45,887 bases of DNA from Candidatus Saccharimonadota bacterium (GCA_017432225.1 JAFRJN010000003.1:1-45887); one strand, 5' to 3'; counted from the stretch's first letter, positions 33,065-40,634 are shown. The notes: generated from the sequence alone by a model not told the origin. Numbers and translations: made by a program.

Positions 33065-34798
33065 ATGGCAGGATCACTAAACAAGCGTGGGCAAAAGATT
33101 TTAAAGAAATTTTCGCGGGTCTCGATCAAAGCGAGTGAAGAGGGCAAAGAACACATCAAGGAAAACTTCATCGCAAAACTAGGAAATATTCGCAAAATTC
33201 GCCTTTTGGTGCTTGAATGGAGCCTTCTTGTTGTCGTTTTGATTTTGCTTTCGGTGGCACAAGCGTTTTGGTTTGGTGAATCCTATGCGGTAGACGCTTA
33301 TGTAGATGGCGGCACCTACATCGAAGCCACCATCGGGCGAGTCAGCTCAATGAATCCACTATTTGCCACGACTAATAGCGAAAAAGTCCTTTCGAAATTG
33401 ATGTTCGCGACATTAGTGGCGGATGATTATTCTGGCCACCCTGGCCCAGAGCTGGCCAGCACCGTAAGATACACCGACGAGGGCAAAACTTGGCGAATCC
33501 ATTTGCGCGACGGTCTAGTTTGGTCGGACGGCGAGCCGCTTACAAACAAAGATGTGCTATTTACTATTGAACTAATTCAAAATCCAGCAGTAAATACGAT
33601 TTTTACGGCTAACCTTGAGGGGGTTAAGGTACACGAAGAGGAGAATGGCGATATCGTGTTTGACTTGCCTTCGGCTTATGCGGATTTTGAGACCGCACTA
33701 GCGTTTCCAGTTGTGCCAGAACATATTTTGAAAGACACACCCTTAAAAACTTTGGTAGAGGCCAACTTTTCAAAATCGCCAGTCACGAGCGGAGCGTTTA
33801 CCTTTAACGCCGTGCAGGGAACCAAAGAAGAAGAAAGAGTATACTATTTGACGGCGAATACGAACTATTTTCTAGGTAAGCCGATGGTGAGCAGCTTTGC
33901 AGTGCACACCTACGAAGACGAAGATGACGTAGTGGCGGCGATTAACGCAGGTGGCGTGACAGCAACGGCGGAAGTTGACGGGAAAGAGTCGGTCCAAGTA
34001 ACTTCGGAAAGTTATAACAAGCGGTATTCAAAAATTAGCTCCGGAGTGTTTGCCTTTCTCAACACCTCGCGAGGAAGTTTAAGCAGTGCGGATATGCGCC
34101 GGGCGATTCGGCTCGGGCTGAACCTCGCGGAGATTCGCGCAGCGGCGCCAGACACGGAAGCGTTGGATTTTCCGATTCTTAACTCCCAGATTGAGCTTTC
34201 GAATTTGCCATCGATCCCGACCGGAGACGCAGAAACGGCGCGAGAGAAAATCAGTGAGCTTGGCGGTGGCGAAACCATTAATTTAGAAATTGCCACAGTT
34301 AACTCTGGGTACCTACCTGAAGTGACGGCAAAGCTCGCGGAAAATTTGGAGGCGCTAGGTATTAAATGTAGCGTGTCTGTATACGCGGAGAGCCAAGAGT
34401 TCGTGGCGAATATTGTTTCAAAACGCAACTATGATATTTTGGTTTATAATGTGGAGCTAGGGGCTGACCCTGATCCTTTGGCCTACTATCATTCTTCGCA
34501 AGCGAAAGCTTCGGGGATGAACTTGTCCAACTACCGAAATGCTCTGGTAGATGATTTGCTGATTGGGGCGCGGGGGACGATGGACGAGACTTTGAGAGCG
34601 CGGAAATACGAAAAGTTTTTGGAATATTGGGCGACGGACGCGCCAGCGATTGGCCTGTATCAGGCTAACATGACTTATATATATAATAAGAACGTACAGA
34701 CTTATAACGAATCCAATGTGCTAACTACCGCGATCGACCGCTTTGCTAACGTAGAAGATTGGGCAGTAAACAAGGGAACAAAAAACCAGACACCGTAG
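33065..34798 (+). CDS. Membrane-anchored peptide-binding protein (ABC transporter family 5 type)
   Basis: 577 aa. It has the OppA/DppA-type fold: YIEATIGRVSSMNPLFAT, WRIHLRDGLVWSDGEPLTNKD, ALAFPVVPEHIL and ADMRRAIRLGLNLAEI. There is no lipobox. A basic cytoplasmic start (about 1-50) is followed by a span at about 51-70 (VLEWSLLVVVLILLSVAQAF), so the binding domain is held by an uncleaved anchor. No permease or ATPase genes are adjacent. Peptide or amino-acid uptake suits a host-dependent organism. It begins one base after secG. Confidence 0.88.
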   Translation: MAGSLNKRGQKILKKFSRVSIKASEEGKEHIKENFIAKLGNIRKIRLLVLEWSLLVVVLILLSVAQAFWFGESYAVDAYVDGGTYIEATIGRVSSMNPLFATTNSEKVLSKLMFATLVADDYSGHPGPELASTVRYTDEGKTWRIHLRDGLVWSDGEPLTNKDVLFTIELIQNPAVNTIFTANLEGVKVHEEENGDIVFDLPSAYADFETALAFPVVPEHILKDTPLKTLVEANFSKSPVTSGAFTFNAVQGTKEEERVYYLTANTNYFLGKPMVSSFAVHTYEDEDDVVAAINAGGVTATAEVDGKESVQVTSESYNKRYSKISSGVFAFLNTSRGSLSSADMRRAIRLGLNLAEIRAAAPDTEALDFPILNSQIELSNLPSIPTGDAETAREKISELGGGETINLEIATVNSGYLPEVTAKLAENLEALGIKCSVSVYAESQEFVANIVSKRNYDILVYNVELGADPDPLAYYHSSQAKASGMNLSNYRNALVDDLLIGARGTMDETLRARKYEKFLEYWATDAPAIGLYQANMTYIYNKNVQTYNESNVLTTAIDRFANVEDWAVNKGTKNQTP

Positions 34799-34803
34799 GG
34801 GCC

Positions 34804-34894
34804 TGGTGCGCGCGACTGGACTTGAACCAGCACAGCCGTGAATGTGGCCACTACCACCTCAAGGTAGCGTGTCTACCAATTCCACCACGCGCGC
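34804..34894 (-). tRNA. tRNA-Leu (anticodon GAG)
   Basis: 91 bases with encoded CCA (34806-34804). The acceptor GCGCGCG pairs with CGCGCGC. The anticodon stem CTACC/GGTAG encloses TTGAGGT with anticodon GAG. A long variable arm and GTTCAAGTC in the T-loop mark a type II leucine tRNA. It reads CUC and CUU. Confidence 0.94.
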
Positions 34895-34905
34895 TTGTAC
34901 TTATT

Positions 34906-34914
34906 ATTATACCA
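34906..34914 (-). promoter_or_regulatory. Extended -10 promoter of tRNA-Leu(GAG)
   Basis: Minus-strand AAAGTGTGG-TATAAT ends 11 bases before the tRNA 5' end; the AAGTGTG spacer end is shared with other promoters. Confidence 0.6.
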
Positions 34915-34936
34915 CACTTTTTATTTTTGAAAAGAG

Positions 34937-34965
34937 TTTACAAAAAATATTTTGCCGTGTATAAT
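34937..34965 (+). promoter_or_regulatory. Promoter of the secreted protein at 34988
   Basis: TTTACA (34937-34942), 17 bp spacer, TATAAT (34960-34965); AAGGAGG precedes ATG 34988. Divergent from the tRNA promoter. Confidence 0.75.
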
Positions 34966-34987
34966 AATAGAATAAATAAGGAGGTAG

Positions 34988-36034
34988 ATGAAGAGTTTTA
35001 TTAAGAAATTTGCGCTGCTTATCATGCTCGTACTGACTGGTATTGCAATAAATAGCGTCGCCCTGGATGGCAATATTTATGCTGATGAGGATACCGAGGC
35101 GAACACTACTAGCGAGAGTAGCGATGAGAGCAATAATAATGTTGCGACCAGTATTAGTATCAGCCCAGTGAGTAAAATTTTACAGCTGGCGCCAAGCTCC
35201 GAATACACCGACAAATTTACGATTACAAACAACGGTAGCGGACCACTAAAATTTGAAGTCTATGCAGCACCGTATTCCTATACTTATTCTGACGCGGAGG
35301 ATGCCTATAAGCTCGGGTTTGATCACGAGAGCGTATATACCCAGATTACTCGGTGGATCACTTTCAAAGATACTGCAGGCAACTACGTGGAGAAGCCTAC
35401 CTTTACGGCTGCGCCAGGGGAGAATGTAGTCGTAGAATACAAGATCTCCACCCCAGAAAGCATCCCAGCTGGCGGGCAATATGCAGTACTATTTGCGCAT
35501 ACTCTATCCGATTCTACTGGGGCTAGCGGCATCAAGACTGAAGCCAGCCCAGGGCTAGTAGTGTATGGTCGCGCGGATGGCGATACGGTGGTAGCAAGTG
35601 AAGTTTCTGATCTAAAAATCGAACAGACCATCAAGGTCGAAGGGGCAGACAAAACCTTGATCAACGCTTCGGGTAAAGTAAAAAACACCGGTAACGTTGA
35701 CTTTATGGCTAGCGGCGTACTAAAAGTCACCGGTATCTTTGGCAACGTTTATTATGAGAGCACCGCGGCATCTGCAGGCGCTCGAATTTCGGTGATTCCA
35801 GATACAGAGCTCGTCGTATCGGATACTTGGAACGAGACTCCGTTCTTTGGCCTATTTAATGTCGAGTGGACGGTCTATGCCAATGGCCAGGCCAGTGAGA
35901 CCATTACCAAATTTGTGGCGATTATTCCGCCAGTTTTGATAATTGTTATGATTTTACTATTGACAATCGTAATTGTGTGGATTATAATCGTAATCAGGAA
36001 ACGCAAAGAACGTCGGTCCAAATTCATGGTTTAG
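34988..36034 (+). CDS. Secreted, C-terminally anchored Ig-like surface protein
   Basis: 348 aa. The signal peptide is at about 1-32 (FALLIMLVLTGIAINSVALDG). A Ser/Asn/Glu-rich linker is followed by beta-sandwich material (SISPVSKILQLAPSSEYTDK, FTITNNGSGPLKFEVYAAPY, PAGGQYAVLFAH) like the N-terminal domain of DUF916/WxL-associated proteins. A second domain covers about 215-300. The C-terminus is a membrane span (about 315-338) plus a basic tail RKRKERRSK. It probably binds wall material or another surface protein. Family assignment is by resemblance only. Followed by another surface protein 73 bases later. Confidence 0.75.
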   Translation: MKSFIKKFALLIMLVLTGIAINSVALDGNIYADEDTEANTTSESSDESNNNVATSISISPVSKILQLAPSSEYTDKFTITNNGSGPLKFEVYAAPYSYTYSDAEDAYKLGFDHESVYTQITRWITFKDTAGNYVEKPTFTAAPGENVVVEYKISTPESIPAGGQYAVLFAHTLSDSTGASGIKTEASPGLVVYGRADGDTVVASEVSDLKIEQTIKVEGADKTLINASGKVKNTGNVDFMASGVLKVTGIFGNVYYESTAASAGARISVIPDTELVVSDTWNETPFFGLFNVEWTVYANGQASETITKFVAIIPPVLIIVMILLLTIVIVWIIIVIRKRKERRSKFMV

Positions 36035-36107
36035 TCCGACAATCCTAGTGGAGTAGGATCTTTGCCAGACCAAAATAAAAATATAAAAATAAAAGAAAGT
36101 AGAGTGT

Positions 36108-37088
36108 ATGAAAAGAGCACACAAAAAAATACTCGGCTCTATCGGTTTGGGGGTAGTGGTTGCGACTACTGCAGTAGCGGCAACTATACCCTCTCCGATG
36201 GCAGCCGCAGTCACGGCCGGTAGTGTTACCGACACCATTAAAGTAACAGTCTTGTCACCGAACCCGGATTTGATTCCGAGTACCGACAAGGGAGACATTA
36301 TAACTACTCCAGATTACGATTTTAGCGTATATTACAGTAGTTTACTCCATATTAAGGCCACCCTAGTCAATTATGATGCGGACGGGAATATAAAATATAG
36401 CGAAGTGCTTTGGGATGAGGATTTGGACGGCTCGGCTGGGTCGAAAGATTTTGATTTAAATTTAGACGACTATGGTGGATACGGTAATTTTGCAATTACC
36501 TTTACCGGAACAGGCGGAGAGGGAGTAGAAGTAGAACAAATTTTGTCAGTGGCATACGTAATAGATGCTAGAGATATTGAAACCAACCCGGACACCGGCG
36601 AAGCAGATACGGAAGTGAGCGTGCCTAGTAGCGATGTAAGCTCGATCGAGACTTATGTCTATGATTCGGATGGAGCGCTGGTGAGGATTCTGAAAGCTGA
36701 CCCAGAGACTGGCGTGCTAAATGTGTACGATGCGTCGGGGAATTTACTCTTTACGATTAATGATGGATACGAATATGGTGTGCTAGTGATTGCGATGACG
36801 GGTCTCTCGGCGGGAGATTACAGTGGTAAAATCGTCTTTAGGGACGCTAGTGGTGATTTGGTGAGTGGAATGATTCTGCTCAACATTAAGCACCAGACAA
36901 GCGAGATTATCGTGCCAGATACTGGTAACTTCTTCCAGGGGCTAAATATCTCGAGAGAAGATTATCTGATTACGGGACTAATTGCATTTATGGTGATTGG
37001 CGTGGTGGCATTTGGGATTGTGAAGAGGAACCATAGTGACGCTACTCATGTTAAAAGCGGAAGGATTAACGGAAAAAATCGCCGTTAA
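36108..37088 (+). CDS. Secreted beta-rich surface protein with sorting-signal-like C-terminus
   Basis: 326 aa. The signal peptide is at about 1-34 (LGSIGLGVVVATTAVAATIP, then PMAAA). The body is acidic and beta-rich (DYDFSVYYSSLLHIKATLV, YVYDSDGALVRILKADPETG) and resembles repeated Ig-like domains. Near the end comes EIIVPDTGNFFQG, then a hydrophobic segment (about 286-306, LITGLIAFMVIGVVAFGIV) and a basic tail. VPDTG followed by a span and positive charges resembles a sortase signal. No sortase gene is in the window. Probably co-transcribed with the preceding surface protein. Confidence 0.72.
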   Translation: MKRAHKKILGSIGLGVVVATTAVAATIPSPMAAAVTAGSVTDTIKVTVLSPNPDLIPSTDKGDIITTPDYDFSVYYSSLLHIKATLVNYDADGNIKYSEVLWDEDLDGSAGSKDFDLNLDDYGGYGNFAITFTGTGGEGVEVEQILSVAYVIDARDIETNPDTGEADTEVSVPSSDVSSIETYVYDSDGALVRILKADPETGVLNVYDASGNLLFTINDGYEYGVLVIAMTGLSAGDYSGKIVFRDASGDLVSGMILLNIKHQTSEIIVPDTGNFFQGLNISREDYLITGLIAFMVIGVVAFGIVKRNHSDATHVKSGRINGKNRR

Positions 37089-37099
37089 CAAAAAAATAG

Positions 37100-37131
37100 C
37101 TTCGCCGGAATTGTGTGTGGCCGGCGAAGCC
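37100..37131 (-). terminator. Hairpin with minus-strand T-run
   Basis: GCTTCGCCGG (37100-37109) pairs perfectly with CCGGCGAAGC (37122-37131). The run of A before it gives a T-run on the minus strand, so it looks like a backup terminator for leftward transcripts. Confidence 0.5.
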
Positions 37132-37181
37132 AAGGGGGAATTCAGTGGGGAAAAATGTTTGATAAAAAAGTTTGATAAAAA

Positions 37182-37214
37182 GTTCGGCGCCATAAAACTG
37201 CGAGGGCGCCGAAC
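37182..37214 (-). terminator. Second hairpin in the same gap
   Basis: GTTCGGCGCC (37182-37191) pairs perfectly with GGCGCCGAAC (37205-37214); A runs flank it on both sides. Confidence 0.5.
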
Positions 37215-37215
37215 A

Positions 37216-37244
37216 AAAAACTAGGCCTTTAAGGCCTAGTTTTT
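37216..37244. terminator. Bidirectional terminator after rpmE
   Basis: CTAGGCCTT-T-AAGGCCTAG (37221-37239) between A- and T-runs, adjoining the rpmE stop. Confidence 0.85.
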
Positions 37245-37587
37245 ACTCTTCGATAGCAGAGTTGGCTTTGGCTTCTTTCTTCTCTTCTTCTTTGGCTTGC
37301 TTTTTGGCTTTGTTACCAAGAGATTCGCGAAGCTTGGCGGCGCGCTCGGCACGAGCCTTGAAGCGGTCGACTCGACCTTCGGTATCGATAATCTTTTCCT
37401 CACCGGTGAAGAACGGGTGAGAAGCTGATGAAATCTGAACCTTGACTAGAGGATACTCATTGCCATCGGTCCACTTGATGGTCTCGTCGCTTTTGGCAGT
37501 AGATTTAGTCAAAAACGAGAAGCCAGCGGCTTCGTCGGAAAAGACGACAGCACGATAATCTTTAGGGTGTAAATCTGTTTTACTCAT
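37243..37587 (-). CDS. rpmE: Ribosomal protein L31, type B (zinc-free)
   Basis: 114 aa, start at 37587 ([16 protein letters not shown]) chosen over an upstream ATG by family alignment. Core motifs are [16 protein letters not shown] and [12 protein letters not shown]. The CxxC zinc ligands of type A are absent. A Lys/Glu/Ala-rich tail of ~40 residues extends beyond the usual ~85 aa. Such zinc-free forms replace the zinc type under zinc limitation in other bacteria; here it may be the only copy. Only ~11 bases separate the -10 box from ATG. Confidence 0.93.
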   Translation of the reverse strand: MSKTDLHPKDYRAVVFSDEAAGFSFLTKSTAKSDETIKWTDGNEYPLVKVQISSASHPFFTGEEKIIDTEGRVDRFKARAERAAKLRESLGNKAKKQAKEEEKKEAKANSAIEE

Positions 37588-37598
37588 AATTATCATTA

Positions 37599-37607
37599 AT
37601 TATATCA
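37599..37607 (-). promoter_or_regulatory. Extended -10 promoter of rpmE
   Basis: Minus-strand TGA-TATAAT 11 bases before ATG 37587, with a very short leader and no ribosome site. Confidence 0.55.
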
Positions 37608-37630
37608 GAGATTTGAAAAAATGTAAAGAG

Positions 37631-37655
37631 AAAAGGCGAGCCTAAAGCTCGCCTT
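37631..37655 (-). terminator. Terminator of clpP-like gene
   Basis: AAGGCGAGC (37633-37641) pairs with GCTCGCCTT (37647-37655) just after the clpP-like stop, with a T-rich tract on the minus strand. Confidence 0.75.
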
Positions 37656-37658
37656 CCG

Positions 37659-38306
37659 TTAAAGTGTAGAGGTGATGTCGGTGACGATTTCGTCGATAAA
37701 ACCTTGGCGAAGTGCGTCTTCGGGGAGCATGTAATACTCTACCCTCACCAGAGCATCGTATTCTTCACTAGACATTTTACTGTGGTTTAGAACGTGAGTT
37801 TTGACAACTTCGTTTTCGAAACGTTTGTCGAATTCGACTTTGTCTTGTAATTTGGAGCCGCTGTCAAACCCCGAGTTAAAACCATCATGCATCAGGAAGG
37901 TCATGTAGGGAAGCGAGAAACGCTTGCGCCCGGCAATCCCGATTAAAAATCCCATCGAGCACCAACGGCCGATATTAATAGTATAAACTGGGGTTTTGCT
38001 CAACTTAATGGCAGAGATTGCCGAAAACCCTTCGGATTGATCGCCACCAGGACAGTTGATGTAAAGCCTGATAGGAGTACGCTCATCTACGGGAATTTGA
38101 TGCTCTTCATCGTAGCGGTTATAGTCCATGATGTCGTCAACAATTTTGGTGCATATAGATATGTCGCTGAAATCATCGTCGTCCCAAGCCGTACGGATGA
38201 GACTAGTTAGATAGATACGTCGGTCATTCCTGGTAGCTAAAGCTGCGTGGTCATCTAGGCCGATATTATAGACATATTTTACATCTTTTGGTATATCAAA
38301 AAACAT
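37659..38306 (-). CDS. Divergent ClpP-class serine protease
   Basis: 215 aa. The start is MFFDIPKDVKYVYN at 38306, after AAGGAGGTGG; an in-frame ATG at 38348 lacks a site. The fold markers are IRLYINCPGGDQSEGFSAI, GRWCSMGFLIGIAG (nucleophile Ser117; usual form GQAASMGA) and FLMHDGFNSG (His140; usual MIHQP). It is therefore probably active but distant from housekeeping ClpP, and may be a second paralogue. Acidic N-terminal insertions (WDDDDFSDIS) are unusual. No Clp ATPase is nearby. Promoter is divergent from rpsB. Confidence 0.82.
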   Translation of the reverse strand: MFFDIPKDVKYVYNIGLDDHAALATRNDRRIYLTSLIRTAWDDDDFSDISICTKIVDDIMDYNRYDEEHQIPVDERTPIRLYINCPGGDQSEGFSAISAIKLSKTPVYTINIGRWCSMGFLIGIAGRKRFSLPYMTFLMHDGFNSGFDSGSKLQDKVEFDKRFENEVVKTHVLNHSKMSSEEYDALVRVEYYMLPEDALRQGFIDEIVTDITSTL

Positions 38307-38363
38307 ATAACCACCTCCTTGAAATATGAATGTGCTATTAGTTGCCACCTCTATACTGAGACT

Positions 38364-38392
38364 ATTGTATCAGATAGACTTGATTTTTACAA
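38364..38392 (-). promoter_or_regulatory. Promoter of clpP-like gene
   Basis: Minus-strand TTGTAA (38392-38387), 17 bp spacer, TACAAT (38369-38364). The -35 boxes of this and the rpsB promoter are adjacent, so binding probably competes. Confidence 0.65.
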
Positions 38393-38408
38393 GCATGTGT
38401 GGTATAAT
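38380..38408 (+). promoter_or_regulatory. Promoter of rpsB-tsf
   Basis: TTGATT (38380-38385), 17 bp spacer ending TGTGTGG, TATAAT (38403-38408). Confidence 0.75.
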
Positions 38409-38434
38409 AAAGTTATATACTATTTAACGAAACA

Positions 38435-38471
38435 GTTTCCGGGGGATTTCCTGATGCGAGGTCCCGGAAAC
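38435..38471 (+). promoter_or_regulatory. rpsB leader hairpin
   Basis: GTTTCCGGG (38435-38443) pairs perfectly with CCCGGAAAC (38463-38471) in the ~80-base leader, shortly before the ribosome site. Leader structures for S2 autoregulation are known in other bacteria; this may be an analogue. Confidence 0.45.
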
Positions 38472-38492
38472 AAAGAGAAAGGAAATCATATT

Positions 38493-39179
38493 ATGGCAGT
38501 AGATGTCGATATGAAAGCTCTGCTCGAAGCTGGTGCTCATTTTGGGCACAAGGCGAGCCGGTGGCACCCAAAGATGGCGCCATACATTCACAGCAAGCGC
38601 CAAGGCGCGCACATTATCAATCTCGAAAGGACCGTGGAGGCACTAGAAACAGCGCTCCCTAAAATCACCGAGATTGCCAAGACCGACAAGAAGATTCTCT
38701 TTGTCGGCACCAAGAAACAAATGAAAGAGATCGTTAAGACTGCGGCCGAGTCGGTCGAGATGCCTTACGTGACGGTCCGCTGGGTCGGTGGCACCCTGAC
38801 TAACGTCGAGACAGTTAACCGTCAAATTCGGAAGCTCAAAGATCTCGAAAAGCGGATGGCTTCGGGCGAGCTCGAAAACCGCTACTCCAAGCTGGAAGTC
38901 CAGAGATTCCAAGAAGAAATCGATCTATTGAATGAACGCTATGGCGGCATCAAGAACATGAGCGAGCAGCCAGCAGCAATCGTGGTCGTGGATGCAAACG
39001 AAGACAAAAACGCGATTCGTGAGGCGAACACGCTACATATCCCGGTGTTTGCTTTGACCGATACCAACGTAGACCCGTCCAACATCGACTACGTAATTCC
39101 TATGAACGACGACGCGATCAAAGCTACCCAGCTAGTTTTGGATTACATCGTGGCCGCGATTAAAGAAGGCAGAAAATAA
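38493..39179 (+). CDS. rpsB: Ribosomal protein S2
   Basis: 228 aa. The start at 38493 (MAVDVDMKALLEAGAHFGHK) follows AAAGGA. Signatures are SRWHPKMAPYIHSKRQGAHII, VRWVGGTLTNVETV, AAIVVVDANEDKNAIREA and the closing IPMNDDAIKATQLVLDY. Complete and of normal length. Forms the standard rpsB-tsf pair with a 76-base gap. Confidence 0.98.
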   Translation: MAVDVDMKALLEAGAHFGHKASRWHPKMAPYIHSKRQGAHIINLERTVEALETALPKITEIAKTDKKILFVGTKKQMKEIVKTAAESVEMPYVTVRWVGGTLTNVETVNRQIRKLKDLEKRMASGELENRYSKLEVQRFQEEIDLLNERYGGIKNMSEQPAAIVVVDANEDKNAIREANTLHIPVFALTDTNVDPSNIDYVIPMNDDAIKATQLVLDYIVAAIKEGRK

Positions 39180-39255
39180 GCATTTTTCACGAAGGGAGCG
39201 CCGTTCAAGATTCCGGTGACTCCTGTTAATAAAATAAGTCTTAAAGGAGGCAAGA

Positions 39256-39846
39256 ATGGCTGAAATCACAGTCGAACAAATCAAAAAGTTAAAAGAGCTC
39301 TCTGGCGCCGGGCTAACTGACGCCAAGAAAGCACTCGTCGAGGCCGATGGTGACTTTGACAAGGCACTCGAGGCAATGCGCAAAAAAGGTCTAACCAAGG
39401 CCGAGAAGCGGGGCGACCGCGAAACTCGTGAAGGTCTCGTCGAGTCCTATATCCACGATGGTCGGCTCGGCGCAATCGTGGAAGTCAACTGCGAAACTTC
39501 TTTCGTAGCCAAGACCGAGGAGTTCAAAACTCTCGCTCACCAAATTGCGATGCAGATCGCCTCGATGGCGCCGCTTTATGTGTCTGAAAATGACATTCCA
39601 GAGGAAGTCAAAGCTGCTAAAATCAAAGAATTAGAAGCGAACTTCAAGGGTCCAGAAAATATGAAGGAAAAAATCCTCGAAGGGCAAGTGAAGAAAGCTT
39701 TCTCGGATAAGGTTCTTCTAAATCAACCATACATCTTGGATGATTCGAAGACCGTCGAGCAGTTCATCAAAGAAGCAATTGCCAAGACTGGTGAAAATAT
39801 CACCGTCAGACAGTTCAAGAGAATTGAACTTGGTGTAACCGAATAA
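39256..39846 (+). CDS. tsf: Elongation factor Ts, short form
   Basis: 196 aa nucleotide-exchange factor for EF-Tu. The UBA-like N-terminus has LKELSGAGLTDAKKAL and the core VEVNCETSFVAKTEEFK. At 196 aa it is shorter than the ~280 aa Escherichia protein and closer to the Thermus type, with one subdomain and the coiled coil missing. AAAGGAGG precedes ATG. Fold-back copy D begins three bases after the stop. Confidence 0.97.
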   Translation: MAEITVEQIKKLKELSGAGLTDAKKALVEADGDFDKALEAMRKKGLTKAEKRGDRETREGLVESYIHDGRLGAIVEVNCETSFVAKTEEFKTLAHQIAMQIASMAPLYVSENDIPEEVKAAKIKELEANFKGPENMKEKILEGQVKKAFSDKVLLNQPYILDDSKTVEQFIKEAIAKTGENITVRQFKRIELGVTE

Positions 39847-39848
39847 GC

Positions 39849-39966
39849 AAAACAAAAAACAGACCTTTCTCGGGCTGCGTCCGGCCGGCCCGTCGCCACG
39901 GGCGGCCGGCGCTCATCCTCGCGCTGCCGCGCTCCGGAGGCCCTTCGAAAGGCTGTTTTTTGTTTT
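39849..39966 (-). repeat. Fold-back palindromic element, copy D (tsf-uppS gap)
   Basis: 118 bp that exactly fills the gap between the convergent tsf and uppS genes and reaches two bases into the uppS stop. Arms 39849-39862 (AAAACAAAAAACAG) and 39953-39966 are perfect and continue as CCTTTC/GAAAGG and GGG/CCC. The core is related to copy C (inner hairpin GGCCGGCCCGTC-GCC-ACGGGCGGCCGG-like, tail GCTCCGGAGG). Although not in a gene, the frame matching copy C is still open (EDERRPPVATGRPDAARE). It could serve as a two-way terminator. Confidence 0.9.
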
Positions 39967-40633
39967 ATTTTCCAAACCTTCTACTTCGAGAATCGTATTC
40001 TTTAATGATGTCCGCCATATCTTCTGCTGACATCTCGGGGAAGTATTTTTTGATAAACATGAACTCGGCGTAGGAGGAACGCCAGAGCATGAAGCCGGAA
40101 ATTCTCTCCTCGCCGGAGGTTCTCACCACCATGTCTACATCCGGGATTTCGGGATGGTAGAGGTGGGCGCGGATGGTCTCGGGAGTGATTTTTTGATTAT
40201 TCTCAAGAGCGAGATTAGCAGCGTCGGCGATTTCTTGCTCGCCGCCATAGTTAAAGCAGAAACAGACCGTGGCGCCGGTGCAGGCGCGGGTGATTTCTTC
40301 GGCTTTTTCGATGGCTTTTTCTAGGCTCTTTGATACCCGATTTTTGGAGCCGAGAATCAGCATACGGGCGTGTTTCTTGGCTAATTTTTCAGCGTATTTG
40401 GGCAAACGAGTCTCGGCGAGTTTCATGATGTAACTAACTTCGTCGGAGCTTCGGCCCCAGTTCTCGGTGCTAAAGACATAGAAAGTAATGTATTTAACCC
40501 CGGCTTCATCGGCGGCGCCGACTAGAGTCTCGATGACGTCGAGGCCTTTCTTGTGACCCTCAATAGAGGGCAAGCCTTTGCTTTTGGCCCAACGGCGGTT
40601 GCCGTCGGCGATAATCCCTAGATGTGTCAGCAT
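39965..40633 (-). CDS. uppS: Isoprenyl (undecaprenyl) diphosphate synthase
   Basis: 222 aa cis-prenyltransferase making the lipid carrier for wall synthesis. HLGIIADGNRRWAKSKGL holds the catalytic Asp10; other signatures are TFYVFSTENWGRS, CFNYGGEQEI and VVRTSGEERISGFMLWRSSYAE. Complete, slightly short. It starts one base after the frr stop, so both are one leftward operon. Its 3' end abuts fold-back copy D. Confidence 0.96.
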   Translation of the reverse strand: MLTHLGIIADGNRRWAKSKGLPSIEGHKKGLDVIETLVGAADEAGVKYITFYVFSTENWGRSSDEVSYIMKLAETRLPKYAEKLAKKHARMLILGSKNRVSKSLEKAIEKAEEITRACTGATVCFCFNYGGEQEIADAANLALENNQKITPETIRAHLYHPEIPDVDMVVRTSGEERISGFMLWRSSYAEFMFIKKYFPEMSAEDMADIIKEYDSRSRRFGK

Positions 40634-40634
40634 A

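Noticed and set aside
34759-35004. 81-codon plus-strand frame at the tRNA-Leu(GAG) locus
   Set aside because: It is the complement of the tRNA gene and its promoter.
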